DNA from: Bacteroidales bacterium
GTDB lineage: Bacteria; Bacteroidota; Bacteroidia; Bacteroidales; UBA4417
Length of the DNA: 64,000 bases
Direction of reading: 5' to 3'
Assembly: GCA_016707785.1 (NCBI GenBank)
Contig: JADJGZ010000014.1
Coordinates: forward strand, 1 to 64,000
A model generated the notes under the pieces. It was given only the letters and a program-made list of their open reading frames with translations. It was not told the origin of the DNA and did not search any database. This document shows, piece by piece, positions 45,178-54,320 of this stretch. Position 1 is the first letter of the stretch, and every line of letters starts with the position of its first letter. The translations under genes were made by a program, and so were the position numbers.

Positions 45178-46647
45178 TCATAACCATTGTTTGTCAAGTT
45201 CGGTATGATAAAGGATTACTTTCAGAGAGTATTTCTCTTCAAGGTACCTGGCAAGCTTTTCGGCACAATAAACTGAACGATGCTGGCCGCCGGTACAACC
45301 AAAATTAACCTGCAGATTTGAAAACCCCCTGTTCATGTATTCCAGAATAGATTGATCAACCAGTTTGAATGTGTTAGTCAGAAAAGTATTCACTTTCTGC
45401 TCCCTCTCCAGAAACTGTATCACCAATGGGTCTCTGCCTGTATATGACTTAAAGTGCTCATACCTGCCCGGGTTAGGTAAAGCCCTGCAGTCAAAAATAA
45501 AGCCCCCTCCATGTCCTGAATAATCAGGAGGAGGGCCATTTTTGAAAGCGAAGCTGTTTACTGAAATTGTAAGTCCCTCTCCTTCTCCAGGTTGAAAAGA
45601 TTTAACTTCTGTATCAGCTAGGGTTTTCAGTGCTTTGATAAGTTCCGGAAGTTCTGGCTCAATCTTTACATTATCAAGCCACCACCGGAGATTATCGATA
45701 GCATAAGGGATGCTTTGAAGAAAATGTGCTCTTCTTTCGAAATGTCCGCGGAATCCATATGCTCCCATTACCTGAAGCAACCGAATCAATACAAAGCCAT
45801 AATAATGCTGAGTGAAAGAATTATTATCAATTTTTCGGTGATGGGAAAGGCAACCCAGGTAATGCTCCAGCATTTCTTCCCTAAAATCGTAGGGTAATGC
45901 CGCTTTCACCTGGAATAATAAGGATGCAAGGTCATATTGCAGAGGCCCTCGTCTTCCACCCTGGTAATCAATGAAGTGAGGAGAGCCTTTATGAATAAGT
46001 ATATTTCTTGCCTGGAAATCCCGATACATAAAAGACTGATTTCCAGCTTTTAATAAATAAAGAATAAGGCGATCAAAATCATTTTCAAGGGCATATTCGT
46101 TATGTGGGATTTTTAATAACCTCAGGAAATAGTATTTGAAGTAATTCAGATCCCATCTCATGCTTCTCGCATCGAATTCTTTTACGGGGTAACACTGGTT
46201 ATAGTCGAGGTCATTGCCTGCTTCTATCTGAAATCTTGGTAATTCGGTAATTGTAGCCTTGTAAAGATCTTTCGTAACCGCGTCGGGTCTCCCATCTTTT
46301 CTGCCTTGCTCCAATTTCTGAAGTAATGACAGGTCCCCAAGATCACTAATCAGGTAACAATCGGTTTCTGTATTTTCTGAATAAATCTCAGGCACAGCCA
46401 GTCCACATTTATGGAAGTGCCTGGTGAATGACATAAATGCCCTGTTTTCTTGTTTGTCAGGACTATATACCCCGATGGCAATTTTCGACTGACCGTTTAT
46501 CCGGTAATATTGTCTGTATGATCCGGCGGCAGGTAATGCAGTAATTTCAATACCTTGTTCACCTGACCAATCCATGAACAATCGTCTAAGTTCTTCCAGA
46601 TGCTTCTGTTCCAAGTAGTTGGTATTTATTCCGATGATGATATTCAA
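45178..46647 (-). CDS. Fusion of AmgK-like sugar kinase and RapZ C-terminal domain
   Basis: A 489-residue two-domain protein. Residues about 20-345 form an aminoglycoside-phosphotransferase-type kinase related to AmgK (MurNAc/GlcNAc anomeric kinase). The catalytic loop is YRDFQARN with D210 and N215, and D228 in FIDYQGG replaces DFG. Residues about 358-489 match the RapZ C-terminal domain: SFAFKNGPPPDYSGHGG, FDCRALPNPGR, GRDPLVIQFLE and FGCTGGQHRSVYCAEKLARY. In E. coli that domain binds GlcN6P and the sRNA GlmZ. The fusion lies upstream of MurU, coupling cell-wall sugar salvage with a RapZ-type sensor. The RapZ N-terminal P-loop domain is absent. Confidence 0.88.
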   Translation of the reverse strand: MNIIIGINTNYLEQKHLEELRRLFMDWSGEQGIEITALPAAGSYRQYYRINGQSKIAIGVYSPDKQENRAFMSFTRHFHKCGLAVPEIYSENTETDCYLISDLGDLSLLQKLEQGRKDGRPDAVTKDLYKATITELPRFQIEAGNDLDYNQCYPVKEFDARSMRWDLNYFKYYFLRLLKIPHNEYALENDFDRLILYLLKAGNQSFMYRDFQARNILIHKGSPHFIDYQGGRRGPLQYDLASLLFQVKAALPYDFREEMLEHYLGCLSHHRKIDNNSFTQHYYGFVLIRLLQVMGAYGFRGHFERRAHFLQSIPYAIDNLRWWLDNVKIEPELPELIKALKTLADTEVKSFQPGEGEGLTISVNSFAFKNGPPPDYSGHGGGFIFDCRALPNPGRYEHFKSYTGRDPLVIQFLEREQKVNTFLTNTFKLVDQSILEYMNRGFSNLQVNFGCTGGQHRSVYCAEKLARYLEEKYSLKVILYHTELDKQWL

Positions 46648-46736
46648 CGAATTACAAACTTACCGACTTTTTAGCTATAATTTTCTAAGTATTTTATGGA
46701 ATTCTATTCAACTACAGTTTTCATTCTTTAAACATT

Positions 46737-46744
46737 TATCTTTG
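46737..46744 (+). promoter_or_regulatory. Candidate -7 element (TATCTTTG)
   Basis: TATCTTTG fits TAnnTTTG and lies 37 bp before the ATG of the ferritin-like gene, supporting that start over the longer reading from 46619. Confidence 0.5.
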
Positions 46745-46780
46745 TTGTCTCTCTCTGACAGAATTAAAATAACTATACCT

Positions 46781-47281
46781 ATGGAAAACAATAAAGCGCT
46801 GGAAATCTTGAAGACTGCTATCCTTATGGAGAAGCGTGGCAAGGCATTTTATGAGAAAATGGCAGAACAGACACAGAGTCCTGAAGCCCGTAAGATTTTC
46901 TCAATCATGGCTGAAGAGGAGAAAACCCATGTAGAATTCCTTTCTGTTCAATTCAGTCATTACATAAAGGAACACAGTTTCCTGAAACCAGACAAATCAA
47001 TGGCCCAGGAAGATGTGGCTCATGAAATTTTAAATGCAGACCTGGTCAAGCAAATTTCAGCAGCCAGTTTTGAGGCCGCTGCAATTTCTGCTGCAATGGA
47101 TTTTGAAACAAGGGCTGTTGAGGTGTATTCAAAACGCGCAGCTGAAACAGAGGACCCTAATGAAAAAGAACTTTATCTATGGCTGGCTGAATGGGAAAGT
47201 GGTCATCACAAGATTCTGCACGATCTGAATGAGCAACTAAAAGAAGATATCTGGTTTGACAACCAATTCTGGCCTTTCTAA
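46781..47281 (+). CDS. Ferritin-like / rubrerythrin-type di-iron protein
   Basis: A four-helix-bundle protein of 166 residues from the ATG 46781 (MENNKALEILKTAILMEKRG). Iron-ligand glutamates occur in paired helices: MEKRGKAFYEKM, AEEEKTHVEFLSVQF (ExxH), MDFETRAVEVYSKR and AEWESGHHKILHDL (ExxH). There is no C-terminal rubredoxin CxxC domain, so it is an erythrin- or rubrerythrin-like protein without the electron-transfer module. A role in peroxide or iron handling is inferred. Divergent from the AmgK-RapZ gene, with its own promoter and terminator. Confidence 0.88.
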   Translation: MENNKALEILKTAILMEKRGKAFYEKMAEQTQSPEARKIFSIMAEEEKTHVEFLSVQFSHYIKEHSFLKPDKSMAQEDVAHEILNADLVKQISAASFEAAAISAAMDFETRAVEVYSKRAAETEDPNEKELYLWLAEWESGHHKILHDLNEQLKEDIWFDNQFWPF

Positions 47282-47302
47282 ACGAAAGGGAAACTTATTC
47301 TG

Positions 47303-47328
47303 AGCCTCTGAAAAGAGGCTTTTTTTTT
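47303..47328 (+). terminator. Rho-independent terminator of ferritin-like gene
   Basis: Stem AGCCTCT/AGAGGCT, loop GAAA, then eight T, 21 bp after the stop. Confidence 0.9.
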
Positions 47329-47666
47329 GTAGTCAGGATCTTCCGAAAGTTCTCAAATGCTGCGTTTATTAATAGGTATTTAAAGATCTGAATTCATTGT
47401 GAGTTAAAAAAGCAACATCATGTAATAATCAGGATATCAAGTTTTTATAATTGCATGTTTTAATAGTATCATCATGAAAACGATAAAAAAATTTGGATTA
47501 CACTATTACTTTTTTAGGGATTGTCAATAAATAATAAAAACCCTGTTTTAACTAGTTTATAACATTCACCTATTCTGATCAGGTATAACAGAAAAATTCT
47601 TCAAATCTGAATGTTTGTGTCTAGTAAGAGCATGCAACCTAAAAAAAACTCCCAAACTATCTCACA
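47329..47666. other. AT-rich gap without a recognisable gene
   Basis: No supported gene is seen. An 18-codon frame at 47474 (MKTIKKFGLHYYFFRDCQ) is too short to claim. The last part presumably holds the promoter of the 108-residue gene, but no TAnnTTTG with a -33 partner is evident. Confidence 0.5.
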
Positions 47667-47993
47667 ATGAAACTATTTTCCAATTTAATCAGTGTAAAGA
47701 AGAAGGATACTGAATCAACCAGGAGAAGTGTTAATCAACAAACTGACCTTCTGATTGAAATCATCAATGAGTCAATTGAAATTGCTAAAGTATCTCCAAA
47801 CCTGGAGGTTAAAAAAGCTCGTCTTGACTATGCAATGAAAAAAGTGATTGACCTGATTGCTCTTGCTAATCGTTATCCATTCATTGCTTCTAAAAGGTTA
47901 GCACCTTTATATGCCTCCATCAGAGAAGTGAGAAATGACATCAAATCGATGGAAAATGTAATGGTAAGATTCGGAAAAAAGGAAGTAGCCTAA
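47667..47993 (+). CDS. Unknown 108-residue helical protein
   Basis: I do not recognise the family. The protein is soluble and basic, with no signal peptide. It appears to be one long helical hairpin (QQTDLLIEIINESIEIAKVS, KKARLDYAMKKVIDLIALAN, REVRNDIKSMENVMVRFG). It is monocistronic, preceded by a 385-bp gap and followed by a strong long-loop terminator, which supports expression. No neighbour gives a functional clue. Confidence 0.65.
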   Translation: MKLFSNLISVKKKDTESTRRSVNQQTDLLIEIINESIEIAKVSPNLEVKKARLDYAMKKVIDLIALANRYPFIASKRLAPLYASIREVRNDIKSMENVMVRFGKKEVA

Positions 47994-48022
47994 GAAATTC
48001 CGGTAATTCCTCAAAATATTTT

Positions 48023-48086
48023 ACTGCGGATCAGGAAAGATGAATGGATTAAACCCCATCATGATACCTGATCCGCAGTTTTTTTA
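48023..48086 (+). terminator. Long-loop Rho-independent terminator
   Basis: A perfect 13-bp stem ACTGCGGATCAGG/CCTGATCCGCAGT enclosing about 31 nt and followed by TTTTTTT, 30 bp after the stop of the 108-residue gene. Confidence 0.8.
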
Positions 48087-48211
48087 TTTCTCAAAGCTGG
48101 GAAAAATCTGAAAACTGGTGATGTTGCCTTTTGTCCCTGCCCGAATGAAGCACTTTTCATCCGCCAGCCTAACGGACTAAATCCCCTCGTTCAGGCTGGT
48201 TTTGCCCCAAA

Positions 48212-48264
48212 GGGGAGCCTTTGGCTCATTTTGCATTTTTCATTTTGCATTTTTCATTTTGCAT
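48212..48264. repeat. GAGCCTTTGGCTC element plus 14-bp repeat
   Basis: GGGGAGCCTTTGGCTC (48212-48227) is identical to a 16-mer inside the array at 13979-13994. It is followed by three copies of a 14-bp unit CATTTTGCATTTTT (48228-48264). The block ends 20 bp from the TonB-dependent receptor stop codon. The preceding 48087-48211 holds nothing recognisable. Confidence 0.75.
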
Positions 48265-48283
48265 AACTACAATGAGCAAGATG

Positions 48284-50734
48284 TTAAAAAAGTCCACCAC
48301 CTTTAAAACTGGCGTCATCAGCACGTCCTCTTTGTTTATTCTGGAAATTATTAAAGGAATAGGATGCCGTTACCATAAAAATAGGACCTTCGGCTCTGAT
48401 CTGGTATGAATTATCAAAGCTGCTTCCCTTAACAGTATAATCAAATTTTATGGAGTTGAGGACATTTTGAGCCGAGAGACCAATATTTGCTTTACCCTTC
48501 ATAATAGGTTGGTTTACTGCCAGGTTTACAGTATAGAATCCTGAGCTGTTGCCTTGTGCATCAATTCCTGCTCCCTGGAAGTACCCTACTCCCTGAATCC
48601 TGGTTCCCCATTTCAGCGTGAAGTTTGATATCAGCCTGGCATCCCATGAATTGGCATCTTTTGTATTTTGTTTGTTTTCGACCAGACTTTCAATGGAGTA
48701 ATGGTAAAGATTTCCCCCTGTACTTAGCTGCCACCATTTTGTCAGGTTAAAATCCATACTGGCCTCAAAACCATAAGATTGCTGTTGGTTGGTATTGATC
48801 AGCTGATGAATCATGATCCCATCATCCTGGAGTAATCGCAGGGTATTGAAGCTGTTTGATGTATTCCTGTAATAAGTTTGAATGGAAAGTGTTGAGATTT
48901 TATATACCAATCGGTAGTTCAACTCAAATGCATCAGTGTATTCTGGTTCAAGATATGGGCTGCCCTGGAAAATGTTATAAGGATCAACATAACCGGGTTG
49001 TTTGTTGAGTAACCAGGGTTGAGGGCGATTAATTCGTCTGCTGTAACTTAGCTGGAACTGGTGTTTTCCTTTAATATCCTTTGAAAGGTGAACACTGGGA
49101 TAAAGCATGAATTTATCAAAGTTGTATTTTTCAGTGTCGTTTGTAAAAGTAATCTGCCTGGTGAAATACTCTGACCTAAGTCCCAGCATATATCCAATTC
49201 CCCATTGTGTTCCTGAATAGGTAGCATACCCTGAATATATATCATTCAGGTAATCCAGGAAATAAGTGAATTGCTCATTAGGGATCCAAACATTACTGTC
49301 TACATCGAAGTTGAAAAATCTGAGGTCATCTTCCCTGTCTTCATGGCGATACTGGATGCCCATTTCCAAAGTCCCTTTACCCACTGGCTGTTTATAGTCG
49401 GCATTGAACCGATATTGGTAGTTAAAATTATCTTTAACGTAATTCAAATCGGATTGTAAGCCTGTTACATGGTAATTCTCGTCAGCTATCTGTTCAGTAA
49501 GGAAGTTTTCATCACGCCCGTCCCATGCTGAAAAGGTGGAGCTGAAGGATAAGGTATGATTCTCCTTGAACTTATGAAGGTAATCAAGTGTCAGACTAGG
49601 CACATTTCCGGTTACATCCATGAAATTGGAGCTGGCCCTGAATGCTTTAATGTCTGAAGATCCAAGCTGGTAACTATATCTGGCATCCGTACCCCGATCA
49701 TAGCCCTGTTTTCCATAACTGCCTGAAAAAGTAAAGGAGTTTTTATCATTCAGATCATAGTCGATGCCTACTTTCCCTGTAAGATTTTCATTCTTGAAAT
49801 ATTGATCGGCTGTTTCTTGAACTGATTGATTTCCTGATGGTAAATAGCTGGTATTATTGATTGTAAGATAACCACGATTTATATTATCAGCATAGTCGAC
49901 CCCTGCAAAAACATTCACCTTCCCTTTACGGTAATTTATCAATGCATTGGCAGTATATTTATCTGTGGTGCCAATGGAAGTATTTATTGTTCCGTTTAAG
50001 CCTTGCAGGTAGTCTTTTTTACGGATGATATTAATTATTCCGGCTTGTCCTTCTGAATCATATTTAGCAGAAGGATTTGTGATAACTTCGATCTGTTTGA
50101 TAGAGGCCGCATTGATTTGTTTTAAAGCATCGCTGCCTTTTAAAACACTGGGCTTGCCATCGATCAGGACTATAAAGTCAGAGCTTCCCCTGAGCGTCAC
50201 ATTTCCCTGGGGATCCACCTGGATGGATGGAGTATTTTCAAGGATATTAACAGCAGAACCTGCTTTATTTACAGCGGTCTGATCAACATTTATTACCCTT
50301 TTGTCGATCTGGTATTCCACTTTTGACTTTTCAGCGACAACCGACACCTCACTCAGGTTGGAACTTGACGATGACATATTGATGATTCCAAGATCAGCCA
50401 CTGGTTTATTTGGCGTGATCGTGACTTTTTCAGTTTGGTGTTTATCAAACCCTAAGAAGGATATCTTGACAAAATAATCGCCATGGGGAAGTTTTTCAAT
50501 CCTGAATTCACCATTTTCTGAGGTAATTGTGCCGGTAACCATCGATGAATCATTTGCTTTATATACAGCGATATTGACATATTCCATTGGCTTGTTGGTA
50601 GCTGCATCAATGATTTTTCCATTGATAATTCCACCTTTAGGATCGGGTGTAAATTCACCAGCCAAAGTTTTATAACCGCCAGCAAGAATCAATAGTACAA
50701 TGCTTACTATTAAAAGAATGTTTTGTTTTTTCAT
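48284..50734 (-). CDS. TonB-dependent receptor with CarboxypepD_reg-like N-terminal domain
   Basis: An outer-membrane protein of 816 residues. Signal peptide/anchor residues 1-25. Residues about 34-120 are a carboxypeptidase-regulatory-like beta-sandwich (GGIINGKIIDAATNKPMEYV, GEFRIEKLPHGDYFVKISFL). The plug domain runs about 135-235 (AVNILENTPSIQVDPQGNVT, LIDGKPSVL, IEVITNPSAKYDSEGQAGII). The rest is a 22-strand-type barrel with HQFQLSYSRRINRPQPWLLN, typical of the OMP_b-brl_3 family. The substrate is unknown; no SusD partner is adjacent, so it is not a classic polysaccharide utilisation pair. The mature C-terminus is GGGLF. Confidence 0.9.
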   Translation of the reverse strand: MKKQNILLIVSIVLLILAGGYKTLAGEFTPDPKGGIINGKIIDAATNKPMEYVNIAVYKANDSSMVTGTITSENGEFRIEKLPHGDYFVKISFLGFDKHQTEKVTITPNKPVADLGIINMSSSSSNLSEVSVVAEKSKVEYQIDKRVINVDQTAVNKAGSAVNILENTPSIQVDPQGNVTLRGSSDFIVLIDGKPSVLKGSDALKQINAASIKQIEVITNPSAKYDSEGQAGIINIIRKKDYLQGLNGTINTSIGTTDKYTANALINYRKGKVNVFAGVDYADNINRGYLTINNTSYLPSGNQSVQETADQYFKNENLTGKVGIDYDLNDKNSFTFSGSYGKQGYDRGTDARYSYQLGSSDIKAFRASSNFMDVTGNVPSLTLDYLHKFKENHTLSFSSTFSAWDGRDENFLTEQIADENYHVTGLQSDLNYVKDNFNYQYRFNADYKQPVGKGTLEMGIQYRHEDREDDLRFFNFDVDSNVWIPNEQFTYFLDYLNDIYSGYATYSGTQWGIGYMLGLRSEYFTRQITFTNDTEKYNFDKFMLYPSVHLSKDIKGKHQFQLSYSRRINRPQPWLLNKQPGYVDPYNIFQGSPYLEPEYTDAFELNYRLVYKISTLSIQTYYRNTSNSFNTLRLLQDDGIMIHQLINTNQQQSYGFEASMDFNLTKWWQLSTGGNLYHYSIESLVENKQNTKDANSWDARLISNFTLKWGTRIQGVGYFQGAGIDAQGNSSGFYTVNLAVNQPIMKGKANIGLSAQNVLNSIKFDYTVKGSSFDNSYQIRAEGPIFMVTASYSFNNFQNKQRGRADDASFKGGGLF

Positions 50735-51067
50735 GAGTGTTTATTGCCTTTTGTGAATGAATGATTCAGAGTTTAAAAATCAATTGTTGTGACGCAAAAT
50801 TGAGACAGCTGTTACTCATTCTAAAAATATTTCCGGTGAAAGCATGAAATCACTAGGTGAACAAGTGAAATGTCAGGTTGAAAATGAACAGTCTACTCTT
50901 TCTGTATTTACCGATTAATGAGCGGTGTTTAATGATCCGGATAATATTAATAAGTCATTCAAGTAATAGATATACAGATAGTTACATGTTGATAAAAGAA
51001 TGTTATTATTCAATAGTTGTGAGATTGCATTTCCTATCTTTAAAGCCTGAAAACTAAATAAATTGTA
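50735..51067. other. Divergent intergenic region between TonB receptor and tkt
   Basis: No gene is seen. TATCTTTA at about 51035-51042, 25 bp before the tkt ATG, with TTGTG about 20 bp upstream, is a weak candidate tkt promoter. No clear TAnnTTTG faces the receptor gene. Confidence 0.4.
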
Positions 51068-53110
51068 ATGACAGATTTGATTACCCAAAAGGCAGCTGAC
51101 AATATTAGAATTCTTGCAGCATCAATGGTTGAGAAGGCCAAATCAGGACATCCTGGAGGAGCGATGGGAGGGGCCGATTTTATCAATATCCTGTATACCG
51201 AGTTCCTCAGGTATGATCCTTCTGATATGAATTGGCATATGCGTGACCGCTTTTTCCTTGATCCTGGTCATATGTCTCCCATGCTTTATTCGGTTCTGGC
51301 ACTATCAGGAAATTACTCGTTAGAGGATCTTAAAAGTTTCAGGCAATGGGGAAGTTGCACTCCCGGCCATCCCGAGGCGGATCCGGCAAGAGGTGTTGAA
51401 AATACATCCGGACCTTTAGGACAAGGGCATACTATGGCTGTAGGAGCAGCAATTGCAGAGCGGTTTCTGTGTGCCCGATTCGGAGAATGGATGTCGCATA
51501 AAACCTATACCTATATTTCAGATGGAGGTATCCAGGAAGAAGTTTCTCAATCAGCAGGTCGAATTGCAGGATTTCTGGGGTTGAATAACCTGATTATGTT
51601 TTTTGACTCGAATGATATTCAGCTTTCAACACCAACCAATGCTGTTACAAATGAGGATACAGCAATGAAATACAGGGCATGGGGCTGGAATGTAATTACG
51701 ATTGATGGGAATGATGCTAACCAGATACGAACCGCTTTAAAGGAAGCAAATTCAGAGAATGAAAGGCCTACCCTCATCATTGGAAAGACGATCATGGGTA
51801 AGGGAGCTGTTACTGCAGAGGGTATTTCTTATGAAAGAAACTGTGCAACTCATGGTATGCCATTAGGAGAATCCGGAGCATCATTTGAATTGACAATCAA
51901 AGGGTTGGGTGGAAATCCTCAGGATCCGTTTACAGTTTTTCCTGAAGTTAAAGATTTCTATTTACGTACTAAAGAGGAGAAAGTCAAGCAGGCAGCTATT
52001 CGGAAATCCATAGAAAATGAATGGAAACAAAATCATCCGGAATTAGCATTGAAATTGAAATCATTTTTTGCAGGTGAATTGCCAGATCTTGATTATGCTT
52101 CAATCGTTCAGAAAGAGAATATCGCAAGCAGGGCTGCTTCCTCAGTAGTACTGGGTTACCTGGCTCAACATGTTGAAAATATGATCGTGAGCTCTGCTGA
52201 TCTTGCAAATAGTGATAAAACGGACGGCTTCCTGAAATATACCAGGCCATTTGCAAAAAATGATTTCTCCGGCGCCTTCCTGCAAGCCGGGGTGAGCGAA
52301 TTAACCATGGCTGCGATCTGTAATGGAATAGCACTTCATGGGGGTGTATGGGCAGCTTGTGCAACATTCTTTGTTTTTAGTGATTATATGAAGCCTGCAA
52401 TCAGGCTTTCTGCACTCATGGAATTACCTGTAAAGTATATATGGAGCCATGATGCTTTCAGAGTTGGAGAAGATGGACCTACCCATCAACCTATCGAACA
52501 GGAAGCCCAGATCAGATTGCTGGAGCAACTTAAGAATCATCACGGGAAAATGAGTTTGCTGGCGTTAAGGCCTTCAGATGCTTACGAAACTTCAGTTGCC
52601 TGGAAAATGGCAATGGAGAATAAGTCTACTCCTACCGCATTGATACTGTCAAGGCAAAATATAATTGATATTCCAGCTAAAACAGATTCCCTGAGGTACA
52701 AGGATGCTCTTCAGGCTGAGAAAGGAGCTTATATAGCTGTTGATTCCGATGGTATTCCTGATGTTATTTTGTTAGCCAGCGGTTCCGAAGTTTCCACATT
52801 AGTGCAGGCGTCGTATTTATTGAAAGAGAGAAAATCTATCAATTCAAGAATCGTATCTGCAATATCTGAAGGCTTATTCCGACAGCAACCTGCATCATAC
52901 CAGGAACAAGTGATTCCCGGAGACATTCCTGTTTTTGGACTCACAGCAGGCTTGCCAGTCACACTTTCCGGACTTGTTGGTAAAAGTGGCTTTATCTGGG
53001 GTGTTGATCATTTTGGGTATTCTGCCCCAGCTAAAATACTTGATGAGAAGTTTGGGTTTACGCCAGAAAGTGTTTATAGTCAGGTAATTAATTTTCTTGG
53101 GATTAAGTAA
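51068..53110 (+). CDS. tkt: Transketolase
   Basis: A TPP-dependent two-carbon transferase of the non-oxidative pentose phosphate pathway, complete in one chain of 680 residues. KAKSGHPGGAMGGADFINIL (substrate and TPP loop), GPLGQGHTMAVGAAIAERF and the TPP/metal motif SDGGIQEEVSQSAG followed by N in FDSNDIQLS lie in the N-terminal domain. The motif has SDG where most transketolases have GDG, a variant found in a Bacteroidota clade. The pyrimidine domain shows the catalytic region AGVSELTMAAICNGIALHGG, with VGEDGPTHQPIEQEAQIRLL after it. It works with Rpe encoded at 14470. Monocistronic. Confidence 0.96.
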   Translation: MTDLITQKAADNIRILAASMVEKAKSGHPGGAMGGADFINILYTEFLRYDPSDMNWHMRDRFFLDPGHMSPMLYSVLALSGNYSLEDLKSFRQWGSCTPGHPEADPARGVENTSGPLGQGHTMAVGAAIAERFLCARFGEWMSHKTYTYISDGGIQEEVSQSAGRIAGFLGLNNLIMFFDSNDIQLSTPTNAVTNEDTAMKYRAWGWNVITIDGNDANQIRTALKEANSENERPTLIIGKTIMGKGAVTAEGISYERNCATHGMPLGESGASFELTIKGLGGNPQDPFTVFPEVKDFYLRTKEEKVKQAAIRKSIENEWKQNHPELALKLKSFFAGELPDLDYASIVQKENIASRAASSVVLGYLAQHVENMIVSSADLANSDKTDGFLKYTRPFAKNDFSGAFLQAGVSELTMAAICNGIALHGGVWAACATFFVFSDYMKPAIRLSALMELPVKYIWSHDAFRVGEDGPTHQPIEQEAQIRLLEQLKNHHGKMSLLALRPSDAYETSVAWKMAMENKSTPTALILSRQNIIDIPAKTDSLRYKDALQAEKGAYIAVDSDGIPDVILLASGSEVSTLVQASYLLKERKSINSRIVSAISEGLFRQQPASYQEQVIPGDIPVFGLTAGLPVTLSGLVGKSGFIWGVDHFGYSAPAKILDEKFGFTPESVYSQVINFLGIK

Positions 53111-53280
53111 GGCCAAAGCTGTATTAATTGCTTCATTACTGGAACTATCTGTTTTAAATTTGAACATTTAGATGCAGGTACTTTTTCATCAATAAAAATT
53201 CCAGGTTTGTTTTTGAACCTTTTCACTGGTACAATTTGATTTTTTGGATAATTTCCATTGTAAACTAAAACCAGAATTTT

Positions 53281-53318
53281 AAAAAGGTGTCCGACTTCCA
53301 GAAGTCGGACACCTTTTT
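53281..53318 (+). terminator. Strong Rho-independent terminator of tkt
   Basis: A perfect 18-bp inverted repeat (AAAAAGGTGTCCGACTTC and its complement) around a 2-nt centre, ending in T residues. It lies about 170 bp after the tkt stop. Confidence 0.88.
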
Positions 53319-53759
53319 ATTGCCTATTCTATTTTAAAGAAAGTCATAATTATAGGATTTGCACATCTATCAATTAATTGCTAAATACATTCTGTTGTTT
53401 TACTGCATAAGCAATTCTTTTTCAGATAACTAGAGCAATTTGTCAGTTGCAATCCCAATATCGGAGTAAAAATATGTTTTTTTGTTCCAAAATAGGAAAT
53501 TGTGAGTAATATTTGAATGGTTTTACGATGAAAACTGTACTAAAAAGTATTATATATATCACATAATCAGTAGCTTGATATGTTTGGCAAAATTTTTGAA
53601 ATCTGAATAATCCGAAATTGATGGGTTTCATTAATAGTCCATCCGTTCAAATGTTTGCTGATAAAGACTTTCAGTCATGAATGATATACAGAATTCTGTC
53701 GTGAAAGTCTTATAATTGGTTTAATATCAAGAAGTTGACAAAAATCAAAGATAAGTAAA
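53319..53759. other. AT-rich gap, no gene seen
   Basis: About 440 bp without a supported reading frame, RNA gene or repeat. It presumably contains the promoter of the 85-residue gene. A frame on the minus strand (53443-53631) has no coding character. Confidence 0.5.
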
Positions 53760-54017
53760 ATGCTGATAAATCCAAAATTAGTGTTCCTGTATCTATTTCT
53801 ATTTTGTCTGGCAATAACTAGTTTGCAGGCACAGGAGCCTCCACATCCTCCTTCAGGAAATCATGGGCTACATGGTAATCAACCTGCTGGAGGTAATGCC
53901 AGAGTAGGAGATGGAATTGGAATAGTGATTGCATTTGCCTTAGCTTATAGCTATAGGAAACTTAATAGAACCAAAAAAAATAATACTTCGGAACAAGTAA
54001 ATGAACCATCAGAATAA
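53760..54017 (+). CDS. Small exported protein with Pro/Gly/His linker and C-terminal membrane anchor
   Basis: 85 residues. Signal peptide 1-24 (LFLFCLAITSLQAQ). A short linker EPPHPPSGNHGLHGNQPAGG leads to GDGIGIVIAFALAYSYRKL, a hydrophobic segment followed by basic residues. The order signal, P/G-rich linker, glycine motif, membrane helix, K/R tail resembles the short Bacteroidota proteins with a C-terminal sorting-type tail. Assignment to a sorting system is inference; no sortase-like gene is in the window. It lies upstream of the large secreted Ig-repeat gene in the same direction, with a terminator between. Confidence 0.7.
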   Translation: MLINPKLVFLYLFLFCLAITSLQAQEPPHPPSGNHGLHGNQPAGGNARVGDGIGIVIAFALAYSYRKLNRTKKNNTSEQVNEPSE

Positions 54018-54201
54018 AATCTTGCCGATTTATCAGATTTTTGATTTCTAAAGGCTGTATGTTGCTTAAAAACACTTGATCAAAGCTTGAAACCTGTTTG
54101 GATAATAAACTTATCTTTTTAACTTTGGATGCCCTGAGGAAACTACCTTACTAAAATGCAACTTCGTTTACTCCGACCCGTTGAGGTCTTACATATTTTT
54201 T

Positions 54202-54241
54202 CACCTTGACCGGAGATTTCTTACCTGGTCAAGGTGTATTA
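54202..54241 (+). terminator. Rho-independent terminator before the Ig-repeat gene
   Basis: A 10-bp stem CACCTTGACC/GGTCAAGGTG with a 15-nt loop followed by TATTATTTTTA, about 185 bp after the small exported protein gene. Confidence 0.75.
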
Positions 54242-54320
54242 TTTTTATCTGAATGGTATGCCAGATTTGATTACAAAATAACCAACCCACAATACATAAG
54301 TAACTAATAATTAAGATTAT

